Of a stretch of DNA of 64,000 nt, positions 30,935 to 40,223 are shown piece after piece. Under the pieces are notes generated by a model. That model worked only from the letters and a program-made list of their open reading frames with translations. It searched no databases and had not been told where the DNA came from. The stretch comes from Tenacibaculum sp. (GTDB taxonomy: Bacteria > Bacteroidota > Bacteroidia > Flavobacteriales > Flavobacteriaceae), in the NCBI GenBank assembly GCA_022448525.1, contig JAKVCX010000004.1, positions 372,001-436,000 on the forward strand. The letters are read 5' to 3'. A program made the translations under genes and the position numbers. Position 1 is the stretch's first letter. Each line of letters begins with the position of its first letter.

Positions 30935-31801
30935 TTAAGAATTTAATTTTAAAGATTTAAAAAAGTCCGATGGAGTTATAGAGAATTGTTTTTTAAATGC
31001 TTTGCTGAAGTGTGCTAAATCTTCAAAACCTGACTCTAAATACACCTTAGATGGTTTACTATATTCAGCTTTCATTAAATTTTTTGCATAATACAATCTT
31101 TCCTTCATAATCCAACGATGTGGTGTATCGTTAAAAATGGCCTTGAATTCTCGATTAAAAGTAGATAAACTTCTTCCTGACTGCTTCGCTAAAGTTGCTA
31201 AAGGAATATTATATAAAAAGTTATGTTTTACTAGTTTTTCAATACTAGCTCTTTCATTAATTGAAAATTCTTTAAATATCTGAAGTATATTTTCATCAGC
31301 TTCTGCTAATGCACGCAGTGCTTGTAAAGTTTTTTCTTCTATTGTATCTATATCAATAGACTCTTTTTCATCAATATGAACAATTAATGATTGCATTAAG
31401 TCATTCAACTTTTCTGTTGTTGGAATTTCAAAAAAGCTTTGGTTGATTCCTTTTGATTTTGGAAGCTCTATTTTATCTATAACCTTTCGGATAAATTCAT
31501 TAGTTAAACCGAAGCCATAAGTTTTAGCCAAACCTTCTTCCTGAGTCCAAGATTTATGAAGTTTGGCCTCCGTGTATTTTCTTAATAAGGCGAAATTTCC
31601 TTTTGGGATTTCATATTGTTTGCCTCCAGTTTCTAAATGCAGTGTACCAGTTTGCGTAAATAATAAGATAGAACTAGGATAATATGCCTCTGTTATTCTA
31701 TCGCAATTGGTTACACAAGATGCCGCAATTTGTAAATCACCAGATTGAATATATTTAATTCTATGTTCTTCCATAGGATAAATATATTGCAAGAAAATCA
31801 C
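30935..31801 (-). CDS. AraC-family transcriptional regulator
   Basis: C-terminal HTH: IPLATLAKQSGRSLSTFNREFKAIFNDTPHRWI ... YLESGFEDLAHFSKAFKKQFSITPSDF. Confidence 0.9.
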   Translation of the reverse strand: MIFLQYIYPMEEHRIKYIQSGDLQIAASCVTNCDRITEAYYPSSILLFTQTGTLHLETGGKQYEIPKGNFALLRKYTEAKLHKSWTQEEGLAKTYGFGLTNEFIRKVIDKIELPKSKGINQSFFEIPTTEKLNDLMQSLIVHIDEKESIDIDTIEEKTLQALRALAEADENILQIFKEFSINERASIEKLVKHNFLYNIPLATLAKQSGRSLSTFNREFKAIFNDTPHRWIMKERLYYAKNLMKAEYSKPSKVYLESGFEDLAHFSKAFKKQFSITPSDFFKSLKLNS

Positions 31802-31833
31802 TAAAACTTGTCTAAAAACGTCAAATTAAAAAT

Positions 31834-32721
31834 TTACATTTCATAGAAAGAATTACTATCATCAGCAATTGCAGTTTCTTTATTTTCAATTAATTCTTTT
31901 ATGTTCAGTTCAATTGTTCTTGAAATAGAACCAATAGGGCAATCTGTAGGTCGATTACTAAATGGATCTTGAACGTTTTTTGCAATTTTTTCTAAAAGCA
32001 AAAAAGGAATTGAAATTACAATTAAAACAGGAATACCAATCCACATTTCAAAATTCATAAAAGACAATGATAAAAGAAACAGAAAGACAAAAATGAAGAA
32101 ACGTAATGTAAGTCTGTATGTTTTTGGGAAAACAGTTTTTTTTATTCTTTCTGCTTTTCCCATTGATTCACATAACCTCACAATCGTACTATCAATTTGA
32201 ACTTGCTGAAAATAGTTTAAATCTCCATTTCTATGCAACGTATTTAAATCATTCGAATGTTTGTTTAGAATAGAAAGAGGTTTGTGATTATGACCACGTA
32301 AAATATCTTTTTCGTCTTCAGGTACGTATTTAGCAATTGAGTTTTCTGTATCTTTTTCCCTCAAATTATCTGCAAATAAATAACACCAAGCGATTTGCCT
32401 TAGAGCCATTTTGGTTACTGTATCTTTTGCTTGAGGATTCGTATAATTTAATAATTGAGTAACAAAAGATCTAGAATCATTTACGATTGCACCCCATATT
32501 TTTCTAGCTTCCCACCAACGATCATAAGATTGACTTAATTTAAAAGAAAGTAAAAGAGTAATTGATGTTCCTAAAAAACCACTAAAGGATAGAGGTAATT
32601 CAATTTTTAAGTACTGTTGTTCCAATACATAACTGGCTGTTACAAAGCAAGCAACTAAAACTATATCCCACTTTATAAGGTTAAACCAATATTTTAATGG
32701 TACTCTTTTATCTAAAATCAT
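31834..32721 (-). CDS. Bestrophin-family ion channel protein
   Basis: GTSITLLLSFKLSQSYDRWWEARKIWGAIVNDSRSF signature. Confidence 0.92.
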   Translation of the reverse strand: MILDKRVPLKYWFNLIKWDIVLVACFVTASYVLEQQYLKIELPLSFSGFLGTSITLLLSFKLSQSYDRWWEARKIWGAIVNDSRSFVTQLLNYTNPQAKDTVTKMALRQIAWCYLFADNLREKDTENSIAKYVPEDEKDILRGHNHKPLSILNKHSNDLNTLHRNGDLNYFQQVQIDSTIVRLCESMGKAERIKKTVFPKTYRLTLRFFIFVFLFLLSLSFMNFEMWIGIPVLIVISIPFLLLEKIAKNVQDPFSNRPTDCPIGSISRTIELNIKELIENKETAIADDSNSFYEM

Positions 32722-32774
32722 AATGCTATTTGATTGATGGAGGCTAAAAGTAGTAAAATCAAATTTGATTCAAA

Positions 32775-32812
32775 AAGAAAAATCCTGCACCGAAGCGCAG
32801 GATTCTTTTTGG
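32775..32812. terminator. Bidirectional-looking hairpin terminator
   Basis: AATCCTGC ... GCAGGATT flanked by AAAAAG and CTTTTT. Confidence 0.75.
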
Positions 32813-33004
32813 TTAAATGTACAAATGACAATCGTCGTACATTTTCACCTCTCCATAATAAGTCTCTCTATATTTATGTATTGTTCTAATAGGAACAAAC
32901 AAAAAATATTTTTTGATGTACGTAACTTTAGTTATTAATCTTCCCATTTTTGGAGAGAACAGATTGATGGTTTTTGTTTTTCTTTTTATCCGAAATATCT
33001 TCAT
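32813..33004 (-). CDS. Small basic protein, unknown function
   Basis: 63-aa ORF in an otherwise unoccupied gap, starts 17 bp after the Dps stop on the same strand; a terminator-like hairpin lies just past its stop. Confidence 0.5.
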   Translation of the reverse strand: MKIFRIKRKTKTINLFSPKMGRLITKVTYIKKYFLFVPIRTIHKYRETYYGEVKMYDDCHLYI

Positions 33005-33021
33005 ATATAAATTTTGATTAA

Positions 33022-33525
33022 TTATGACAATACGATATCTGCCTTTAATTGTTCTACTTTATTTTTTGTCCAAGCGTTTAACATCCAACTTGTTTTCTCT
33101 AAATCCTTAATGTATGATCCGATTAAATCAACCGTACCTTCATCACTTACTTTATTTGCTTTTTTAATTACGATATTCATTTGATATAGTAATCGTTTAT
33201 GATCTTCTAGTAAGACTAGTATCATGTCTCTATCCGTTTGGAAAGGAGATGTTTCAGAAATAGAGGCTATTTTTAAATATCTACTATATCTGCTTACTGG
33301 ATGAAACTGTAAGGTTAAAATTCTTTCTGCTAGCTCATCAATTTTTACACGTGCATCTTTATACATATTCTCAAACTTTTCATGTAGTTCGAAGAAGTTT
33401 TCTCCAACAACATTCCAGTGAAAGTTTCTTAACTTTTGATAATAGATATGATAATCAGCTAATAATTGATTTAATTCTCTAGCTACTAATAAGTTTTCTT
33501 CTTTGTTTCTTGTTAAATAGTTCAT
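33022..33525 (-). CDS. dps: Dps/ferritin-like DNA-protection protein
   Basis: LNQLLADYHIYYQKLRNFHWNVVGENFFELHEKFENMYKDARVKIDELAERI ferroxidase-site pattern. Confidence 0.93.
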   Translation of the reverse strand: MNYLTRNKEENLLVARELNQLLADYHIYYQKLRNFHWNVVGENFFELHEKFENMYKDARVKIDELAERILTLQFHPVSRYSRYLKIASISETSPFQTDRDMILVLLEDHKRLLYQMNIVIKKANKVSDEGTVDLIGSYIKDLEKTSWMLNAWTKNKVEQLKADIVLS

Positions 33526-33567
33526 GTTTCTATGTTTTTAATTAATATTCTTGATTCGTCGTTTTTA

Positions 33568-33600
33568 AAACTTTGTGCTCAAAAGAAGAGCACAAAGTTT
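33568..33600 (-). terminator. Hairpin between the interrupted gene and dps
   Basis: AAACTTTGTGCTC-N7-GAGCACAAAGTTT, perfect 13-bp stem with T/A-rich flank. Confidence 0.7.
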
Positions 33601-33638
33601 CTTGTGTTTACACACTACTATTGGAAAACATGAACCAA

Positions 33639-34142
33639 TTAGAAGATATCATTTGGTAATAATATCTCGGACTTTATATTGTTTTCATCTACCACGGTAA
33701 TAATGAAATCTCGGTTTTCATTTAATTTCGTTTCCCCGGTAAAATCTACTGTGTTGTCTAAGGTTGAAATTTCATACGTTTCCATTTTTGGTAATTGATT
33801 TTCCATTGTTAATAATGGAATGTTTTTATCCAATTCGTATGAAGTAATGTAAGCTTGATCATAATGATTATCATAATCATTATCGGTCATTACAATTTTG
33901 GTAACCTCTGGAGAAGTATTGATACGATCTTGATTTAATTTGTATCTATCTTTTTCATCAAATACTACATTTTGTTCTTTTAGCGTTACAATTTTTACTT
34001 TTTTCGTAGTTCATTTATTATTTTCTAAAACCTTTACTTTTCCTTCGGTTGTAGTTTTAATAAAATCTGTTTGAGCAACATTTTGTTGGGCAAATAAGGC
34101 TCCAAATCCAAATACTGTTGCGGTTAAAAATAATTTTTTCAT
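33639..34142 (-). pseudogene. Exported hypothetical protein gene interrupted by one in-frame TGA
   Basis: Reverse-strand reading from ATG at 34142: MKKLFLTATVFGFGALFAQQNVAQTDFIKTTTEGKVKVLENNK*TTKKVKIVTLKEQNVVFDEKDRYKLNQDRINTSPEVTKIVMTDNDYDNHY... continuing in the same frame to 33639; TGA at 34011-34013. Confidence 0.8.
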
Positions 34143-34382
34143 AATGTATGTGTTTTAAAATTACAAGTAAATTTTTTTTGAGATGCTCACTATTTTACAT
34201 CTGTAATTCGTGTTTGAAACAAATACATTACAAAAGTACAGCAGGTTTACAGTGTACATTAACTCATTTGATGGAATGCTTAACTCATATCATAATTTGT
34301 ACTTTTTTGGATAATACGAAATGAGTTAAAGATGTTGTTTTTTGTGTTAAATAGTAAAGATTAAATTCGTTACCTTTTAATT

Positions 34383-34556
34383 ATGAAGAATAGTATTAGA
34401 AAACTTAAAGGAAAATTAAAATTAAGAAGAACTAGATCTAAACCTTATAAACAAAAGAGTTATTCAACAACCAATGTTATTATAATTATTGGAATTGTAG
34501 CGATTGTAGGTTTTATAATTTTGGCTGTAATTTTAGAATGTACAACTGACTTTTAA
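34383..34556 (+). CDS. Small single-TM protein (57 aa), unknown function
   Basis: ATG...TAA: MKNSIRKLKGKLKLRRTRSKPYKQKSYSTTNVIIIIGIVAIVGFIILAVILECTTDF; basic N-terminus then one TM helix. Absent from the ORF track because it is short. Confidence 0.5.
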   Translation: MKNSIRKLKGKLKLRRTRSKPYKQKSYSTTNVIIIIGIVAIVGFIILAVILECTTDF

Positions 34557-34557
34557 C

Positions 34558-35595
34558 CTAGCTAACTTTAATGGCAGCTTCTTTTTTGTTTTTAAGAAAT
34601 TCACTTGGCGACATTCCATATTTTCTCTTAAAGATTTTTGAAAAATAACTTCTGCTACTAAATCCTATAGAATATACAACTTGAGAAATATTATAGTCAG
34701 TATTGTTCAGTAAATCTCTAGCTTCTTCCAAACGAACATGTCTGAGATATTCAATAACAGTTCTTGAAAACAATAACTTGAACCCTTCTTGCAGTTTAGC
34801 TTGTGTAATCCCAAGATCTAAAGCCATTTCCTCTACATTATAATCCTCAGCTACATTTTTAGCAATTTTAGTAGCTAATCGTCTAATAAGTCGAATTTCT
34901 TTTTTTGTTAAGTCTGTATCATATTCCTTTTGCTTTTCAACATCTTTGTTATGTTGTTTCATATGTTCAGAAAGAATTTGATAAATAATACCTTCTTTCA
35001 TAAGAATTCGAATCATTCCTTTTTCTTTAATAGCATTTAATCTTTTAATAAGGTTAGACAATTTTAAATTGTAAGAACCAAAATAAGCGAATGTATTCTC
35101 ATGTTGTTTATCATGAAATATTTCGTAAAGCTTTTTATTCAGGACAGAAGCATCATTAAGTCTTTTCGTAATAAACTCTTTTCTACTAATTTGAATAAGA
35201 TTGATGTACGTTTTTACATTTTTCTCAAAGTATCCATAATTATAACCACCATCTTTACTTGTTATAATTATAGGTTGAAACTGATCCAACTTCCTTTTTT
35301 TGTCTTCAAGCTGAAACCTGTGCAAAGAATGACCTTCTAGCGTATACACAAAATGAATAGGATTAAACATTGAAGTGTCCATAATTAAAGTTATATCATC
35401 AAAGAAAGTGATATTATACTCTAATAAATTTCCTCCCCATTCAAAATTGATGAAAGTGATTTTACCAAAGGCATTTTTATTATTTATAGTTAAGATATAT
35501 TCACCCCAACGTTCTTGAATTTCACCTCCAAGAACTTCTTGAATTTGTTTAACCGTTCCCTCTGTAGTTGTTGCAGTAATTCGTATCTCTTTCAT
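34558..35595 (-). CDS. AraC-family transcriptional regulator
   Basis: VEEMALDLGITQAKLQEGFKLLFSRTVIEYLRHVRLEEARDLLNNTDYNISQVVYSIGFSSRSYFSKIFKRKYGMSPSEF. Confidence 0.92.
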   Translation of the reverse strand: MKEIRITATTTEGTVKQIQEVLGGEIQERWGEYILTINNKNAFGKITFINFEWGGNLLEYNITFFDDITLIMDTSMFNPIHFVYTLEGHSLHRFQLEDKKRKLDQFQPIIITSKDGGYNYGYFEKNVKTYINLIQISRKEFITKRLNDASVLNKKLYEIFHDKQHENTFAYFGSYNLKLSNLIKRLNAIKEKGMIRILMKEGIIYQILSEHMKQHNKDVEKQKEYDTDLTKKEIRLIRRLATKIAKNVAEDYNVEEMALDLGITQAKLQEGFKLLFSRTVIEYLRHVRLEEARDLLNNTDYNISQVVYSIGFSSRSYFSKIFKRKYGMSPSEFLKNKKEAAIKVS

Positions 35596-35763
35596 AAAAT
35601 AAAACGCCTAAACAAATATAATATTTAATTAATTGTTTGACGGTTCCATCAAATGAGTTAAATAAATTAATTGTAATTTTAAATAACAAAAAACAAATCA
35701 AAAATTGAAGAGAAAATTACAAGTTATGAGTAATATTCCAATATTAATTTTACCAGAAATATA

Positions 35764-36171
35764 ATGGCAAATATTGAATATACAAGAGAGTTTTACATTG
35801 CAATTACGAAGCTTTTTTATTCGTTTTCAATGGTAGACAGATCGATGTCTATAGAAGAGAAAAAGGAGATTGTATGGAGTGTAAAAGATGATTGGGCAAC
35901 AAATGAATATGGTTTTAATAGTGAAGAACTTATTTATGAAACCATGCGACATTTAATAAAAGAGAAATTTTCTTCTGATAAGGCTTATGAGGATTTTAAA
36001 GATTTCTTCAATAATAATTTGAATCTATTTAATAATCAAACAAATGAATTGTTGAAAGAGGCTTGTAATAAAATATGTTATGCGGTAAACGGAAGGAATA
36101 AATCTGAATTGATTCTGTTAACCAAGTTATACAGACTTATGGGAGATCTTGATACTACAAACTTAAATTAA
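35764..36171 (+). CDS. Hypothetical protein, unknown function
   Basis: Intact 135-aa ORF whose stop abuts the corA-like start. Confidence 0.75.
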   Translation: MANIEYTREFYIAITKLFYSFSMVDRSMSIEEKKEIVWSVKDDWATNEYGFNSEELIYETMRHLIKEKFSSDKAYEDFKDFFNNNLNLFNNQTNELLKEACNKICYAVNGRNKSELILLTKLYRLMGDLDTTNLN

Positions 36172-37227
36172 ATGAGATTTATAACTCGACAGAAAAATAG
36201 GGGAGAGATTCCTGGTAAGCCAGTATTTATCGGAACGCAAAAAGAAGACAAAACTCATATTAATTTAATTGCTTACGACGCCGAAAATTTCATTGAAGTT
36301 GCTATTAACGATGTGAATGAAATAAATGAGTATAGCCAACAGTTTAAGAATGTTTGGGTAAATATTGATGGTATTCATGACGTTGAATGTATCAAAACAA
36401 TTTGTAATTTGTTTGGTATTCACACTTTGGTAATTGAAGATATTGTAAATACTGGACAAAGAGCAAAGTCTGAAATAGATGAAGATTCAATCTTTACTGT
36501 GATGAAAATGATGTTTTTAAGTAAAGATGAAACGCTGCATGCAGAACAATTATCAATATTCCTACAATCGAATGTTTTATTGACATTTCAGGAGAAGCAA
36601 GGAGATGTTTTTGATCCTATAAGAGAACGTATTAGAAATAAAAAAGGTAGAATCAGAAATAGTAATTTAAGTTATCTTAATTATTGCCTATTAGACATTA
36701 TTGTGGATAATTACAATTTCTTAATTGAAGTATTTGGAGAAAATGTAGAAGATTTGGAGGATAAAATCCTATCACATCCAAATAATGATATTTTACAAGA
36801 CATCAATAAAAACAAAATAGAATTAAATTACTTTCGAAAAACAATAAGACCTGCTCGTGATTCAATTAGTAATTTTAAAACCTACAAAACCCCTTTAATC
36901 ACCAAAAAAGAGCAAATATTTTATAACGATTTGCACGATTATATCGATCGGGTGTATGAAACAATAGAGAATTATAAAAGTATGCTGAGTGAACAATTAA
37001 CGGTTTACTCTACAAACGTTAATCAGAAGCTAAATGAAATAATGAAGCTGTTAACTATTTTCTCAGTTGTGTTCATTCCTATTACTTTTATCGCAGGTAT
37101 ATATGGTACTAATTTTACAAATATTCCAGAATTACAATGGAAGAATGGATACTATTATATGTGGATTTTCATTGTGTTTATAGCTGCAGCAATGTTATTG
37201 TTTTTTAAAAGAAAAAAATGGTTTTAG
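36172..37227 (+). CDS. CorA-family divalent cation transporter with non-canonical GTN motif
   Basis: Two C-terminal TM helices with ITFIAGIYGTNFTNIPELQW at the usual YGMNF position; C-terminal KRKKWF. Confidence 0.9.
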   Translation: MRFITRQKNRGEIPGKPVFIGTQKEDKTHINLIAYDAENFIEVAINDVNEINEYSQQFKNVWVNIDGIHDVECIKTICNLFGIHTLVIEDIVNTGQRAKSEIDEDSIFTVMKMMFLSKDETLHAEQLSIFLQSNVLLTFQEKQGDVFDPIRERIRNKKGRIRNSNLSYLNYCLLDIIVDNYNFLIEVFGENVEDLEDKILSHPNNDILQDINKNKIELNYFRKTIRPARDSISNFKTYKTPLITKKEQIFYNDLHDYIDRVYETIENYKSMLSEQLTVYSTNVNQKLNEIMKLLTIFSVVFIPITFIAGIYGTNFTNIPELQWKNGYYYMWIFIVFIAAAMLLFFKRKKWF

Positions 37228-37288
37228 CTGGTAATTTTTGAATTAACAATATGATTATGAGTTTTATTTGATAATCTAATTTTACACT

Positions 37289-37344
37289 CGTCTTTTTTTA
37301 TCCTAAACACGTCATAAAAAAATAGAAGGTAGGTTTTAGTTTTG
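37289..37344 (+). promoter_or_regulatory. Candidate activator site plus -7 element of the siderophore operon
   Basis: CGTCTTTTTTTATCCTAAACACGTCAT (37289-37315) and TAGTTTTG (37337-37344); matching module at 50826-50880. Confidence 0.6.
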
Positions 37345-37371
37345 TGTCATTATTAAGACTAAATAAAAATA

Positions 37372-38889
37372 ATGATTGTAAACGAAGCTCCTCCCATTAA
37401 AGAATTATCGTTAAATAGTTACTTGTTTAATGATGAATCTCTTGCTTTATATGAAGATTATATCTCTAAAACATTGGTTTATGTCCAAAAGTTTTTGGCG
37501 AATAGAAAGTTTTACAAAGGTGATGATATTGAGGAAATCAGAATCAACAAACAGAAAGCACGATTAATAGATATCAATTCATCTAACCCCATTCATAAAG
37601 CGTTAGAGGAATTAAATGAGTTGTATTTAGATAATGCAATAGCCTTTCATAATCCAAATTATGTAGCGCATTTAAACTGCCCAATTACACTACCATCAAT
37701 TGTTGCAGAATTAATTACAACAACAGTAAACACCGCAGTAGAAACCTGGGATCAAAGTACCTCTGCAACCTTTATTGAACAAGAAGTAATTCGTTGGATT
37801 TGTAACGAATTTAAATTTGATGATTATTCCGATGGTGTTTTTACAAGTGGTGGAACACAATCAAATTTTATGGCACTATTAATGGCCAGAGATCATTATG
37901 CTTTCGAGAAGTTTGGCATCAACATTAAACAGAATGGATGGTCTGATCAAGTCAGTAAATTTAGAATCTTCTGTTCGGAAAAATCACACTTTAGTATCAA
38001 GAAAAACGCTGCGCTTCTAGGAATGGGATATGACGCTGTTGTTCCTGTAAAAGTAGACGATAAAATGTGTATGGATACAGAGGAATTAGTTCTTGCTATT
38101 GAAAAAACTAAACAGGAAGGAAACATTCCAATTGCAGTTGTAGCTACATTAGGAACTACAGATTATGGAAGTTTCGATCCAATTAAAACGATAGGGAAAA
38201 TTGCAAAAGAACAAGAACTTTGGTTACATGTGGATGGAGCATATGGTGGATGTTATGTGTTAACAGAAACTCATAATCACTACTTTGATGGAGTTGAATA
38301 TGCAGATTCAATTACTATAGATTTTCATAAAACATTATTCCAACCCGTAAGTTGTAGCGCATTTTTAGCTAGAAATAGAAAACATTTTCAGTATGTTTCT
38401 TACTATGCAGATTATCTAAATCCTTTAGAAGATAAAGATTCTGAAAGACCTAATTTGATTGAAAAGTCTATTCAAACTACAAGGAGATTCGATGCTTTAA
38501 AAGTTTGGTTAACCCTAAAAACTTTAGGAACAAAAACCATTGCTTCTTATTTAGAAGAAGTACATCATTTGGCAAAACAGGTGTATAATAACATGCTTAG
38601 TAATCCGAATTTTGAATTGGCGCATGTTCCTGAATTAAGTACAATTGTATTCAGATATAAAAACTCTGAAGCTGATCATGAACCAACGCATGATGAAGTG
38701 AATCTTCATATTAAAAACACTTTATATAAATCAGGAAAAGCATCAATTGCAAGTACTAAATTAAATGGAAATATCTATTTAAAATTCACACTCTTAAACC
38801 CAAAAAACACCATTAATAACTTGTTGAACATCGTAGATATGATTGAAGAAACAGGTAAACTTTATCAACCTAAAACAGAAGCATTATGA
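37372..38889 (+). CDS. PLP-dependent group II decarboxylase (lysine/diamine-forming, siderophore pathway)
   Basis: FTSGGTQSNFMALLMARD, LWLHVDGAYGG, SITIDFHKTLFQPVSCSAF (PLP lysine); first gene of operon with N-monooxygenase. Confidence 0.93.
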   Translation: MIVNEAPPIKELSLNSYLFNDESLALYEDYISKTLVYVQKFLANRKFYKGDDIEEIRINKQKARLIDINSSNPIHKALEELNELYLDNAIAFHNPNYVAHLNCPITLPSIVAELITTTVNTAVETWDQSTSATFIEQEVIRWICNEFKFDDYSDGVFTSGGTQSNFMALLMARDHYAFEKFGINIKQNGWSDQVSKFRIFCSEKSHFSIKKNAALLGMGYDAVVPVKVDDKMCMDTEELVLAIEKTKQEGNIPIAVVATLGTTDYGSFDPIKTIGKIAKEQELWLHVDGAYGGCYVLTETHNHYFDGVEYADSITIDFHKTLFQPVSCSAFLARNRKHFQYVSYYADYLNPLEDKDSERPNLIEKSIQTTRRFDALKVWLTLKTLGTKTIASYLEEVHHLAKQVYNNMLSNPNFELAHVPELSTIVFRYKNSEADHEPTHDEVNLHIKNTLYKSGKASIASTKLNGNIYLKFTLLNPKNTINNLLNIVDMIEETGKLYQPKTEAL

Positions 38890-40223
38890 AGCAGAGCAAT
38901 GTAGCAGATTTTATTGCAATAGGAGTTGGTCCATTTAACTTAGGATTAGCATGTTTAACTGAGCCTATTGAAAACTTAAATGGAATTTTTCTAGATAAAA
39001 AGGAACGTTTTGATTGGCATCCAGGAATGTTGTTAGAAGACACAACGTTACAAATTCCATTTATGGCTGATTTTGTAACCTTAGCAGATCCAACAAATGA
39101 ATTTAGTTTTTTAAACTATATCAAAGAGCAGGGGAGAATGTATTCTTTTTATATCCGTGAGAACTTTTTGTTATTGCGTAATGAATACAATCAGTATTGT
39201 CAATGGGCTATTGAAAAGTTATCTAATATCTATTTCAGTACGGAGGTAACGCATATTGATTACGAAGAAGAAAGTGGTTTATATATTGTGACTAGTACTT
39301 GTACAAAAACAGAAGAAATCAAAATATACAAGGCAAAAAAACTAGTTTTTGGAACTGGAACTCCACCGTACATTCCGGAATCTTGTAAGAAATTAGAAGA
39401 TAAAGCTATTCATTCTTCTCAATATTTAGATCATAAAGAAGAGCTACAAAAGCAAGATAAAATAACAGTTTTAGGAAGTGGACAAAGTGCAGCAGAAATA
39501 TTTTATGATTTATTACAAGAATCTGATTCTATTGGTTATGAACTAAATTGGATCACTCGTTCACCTAGATTTTTCCCACTTGAATATTCTAAGTTAACAC
39601 TAGAAATGACATCTCCAGAATATGTTGACTATTTCTATAATTTACCTGAATCGAAAAGAGATGATTTAATTAAAAATCAAAAGCATTTATACAAAGGAAT
39701 TAACAGTGATTTAATTGCTGCAATTCATGATACTTTATATACAAAAAGAGTTATAGCTAAAGCTCCTATAAAAGTATCTCTTCGTACAAATTCTGAATTA
39801 ATTAATACGCAAATATTAGAGGATTCAATTCAGTTAGATTTACATCAAATTGAGCAAGACAAGTATTTCAGACATACAACTCAAGGTTTAGTTTTAGCAA
39901 CTGGATATGCTTATCAACTTCCTGATTTTGTTGATGGAATCTCAGATAGAATTAAATGGGATACGAAAGAACGATTCGATGTAGGAAGAAATTATAGTAT
40001 AGACATTTCTAACAATGAAATATTTGTTCAAAATGCTGAATTACATACACACGGCTTTGTAACTCCAGATTTAGGAATGGCGGCATATAGAAATTCTTAC
40101 ATCATTAAAGAAATGACTGGGATTGAACATTACCCAATCGAACAAAAAATTGCATTTCAACAATTTGAAGTTCATGAAGACGAGGAAATACCTGTAACTA
40201 TTTTAAATGAATATGAAGCTTAA
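38886..40223 (+). CDS. Lysine/ornithine/diamine N-monooxygenase (siderophore)
   Basis: DFIAIGVGPFNLGLACL, FDWHPGMLLEDTTLQIPFMADFVTLADPTNEFSFLNYIKEQGR, VLGSGQSAAEIFYDL. Confidence 0.95.
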   Translation: MKQSNVADFIAIGVGPFNLGLACLTEPIENLNGIFLDKKERFDWHPGMLLEDTTLQIPFMADFVTLADPTNEFSFLNYIKEQGRMYSFYIRENFLLLRNEYNQYCQWAIEKLSNIYFSTEVTHIDYEEESGLYIVTSTCTKTEEIKIYKAKKLVFGTGTPPYIPESCKKLEDKAIHSSQYLDHKEELQKQDKITVLGSGQSAAEIFYDLLQESDSIGYELNWITRSPRFFPLEYSKLTLEMTSPEYVDYFYNLPESKRDDLIKNQKHLYKGINSDLIAAIHDTLYTKRVIAKAPIKVSLRTNSELINTQILEDSIQLDLHQIEQDKYFRHTTQGLVLATGYAYQLPDFVDGISDRIKWDTKERFDVGRNYSIDISNNEIFVQNAELHTHGFVTPDLGMAAYRNSYIIKEMTGIEHYPIEQKIAFQQFEVHEDEEIPVTILNEYEA

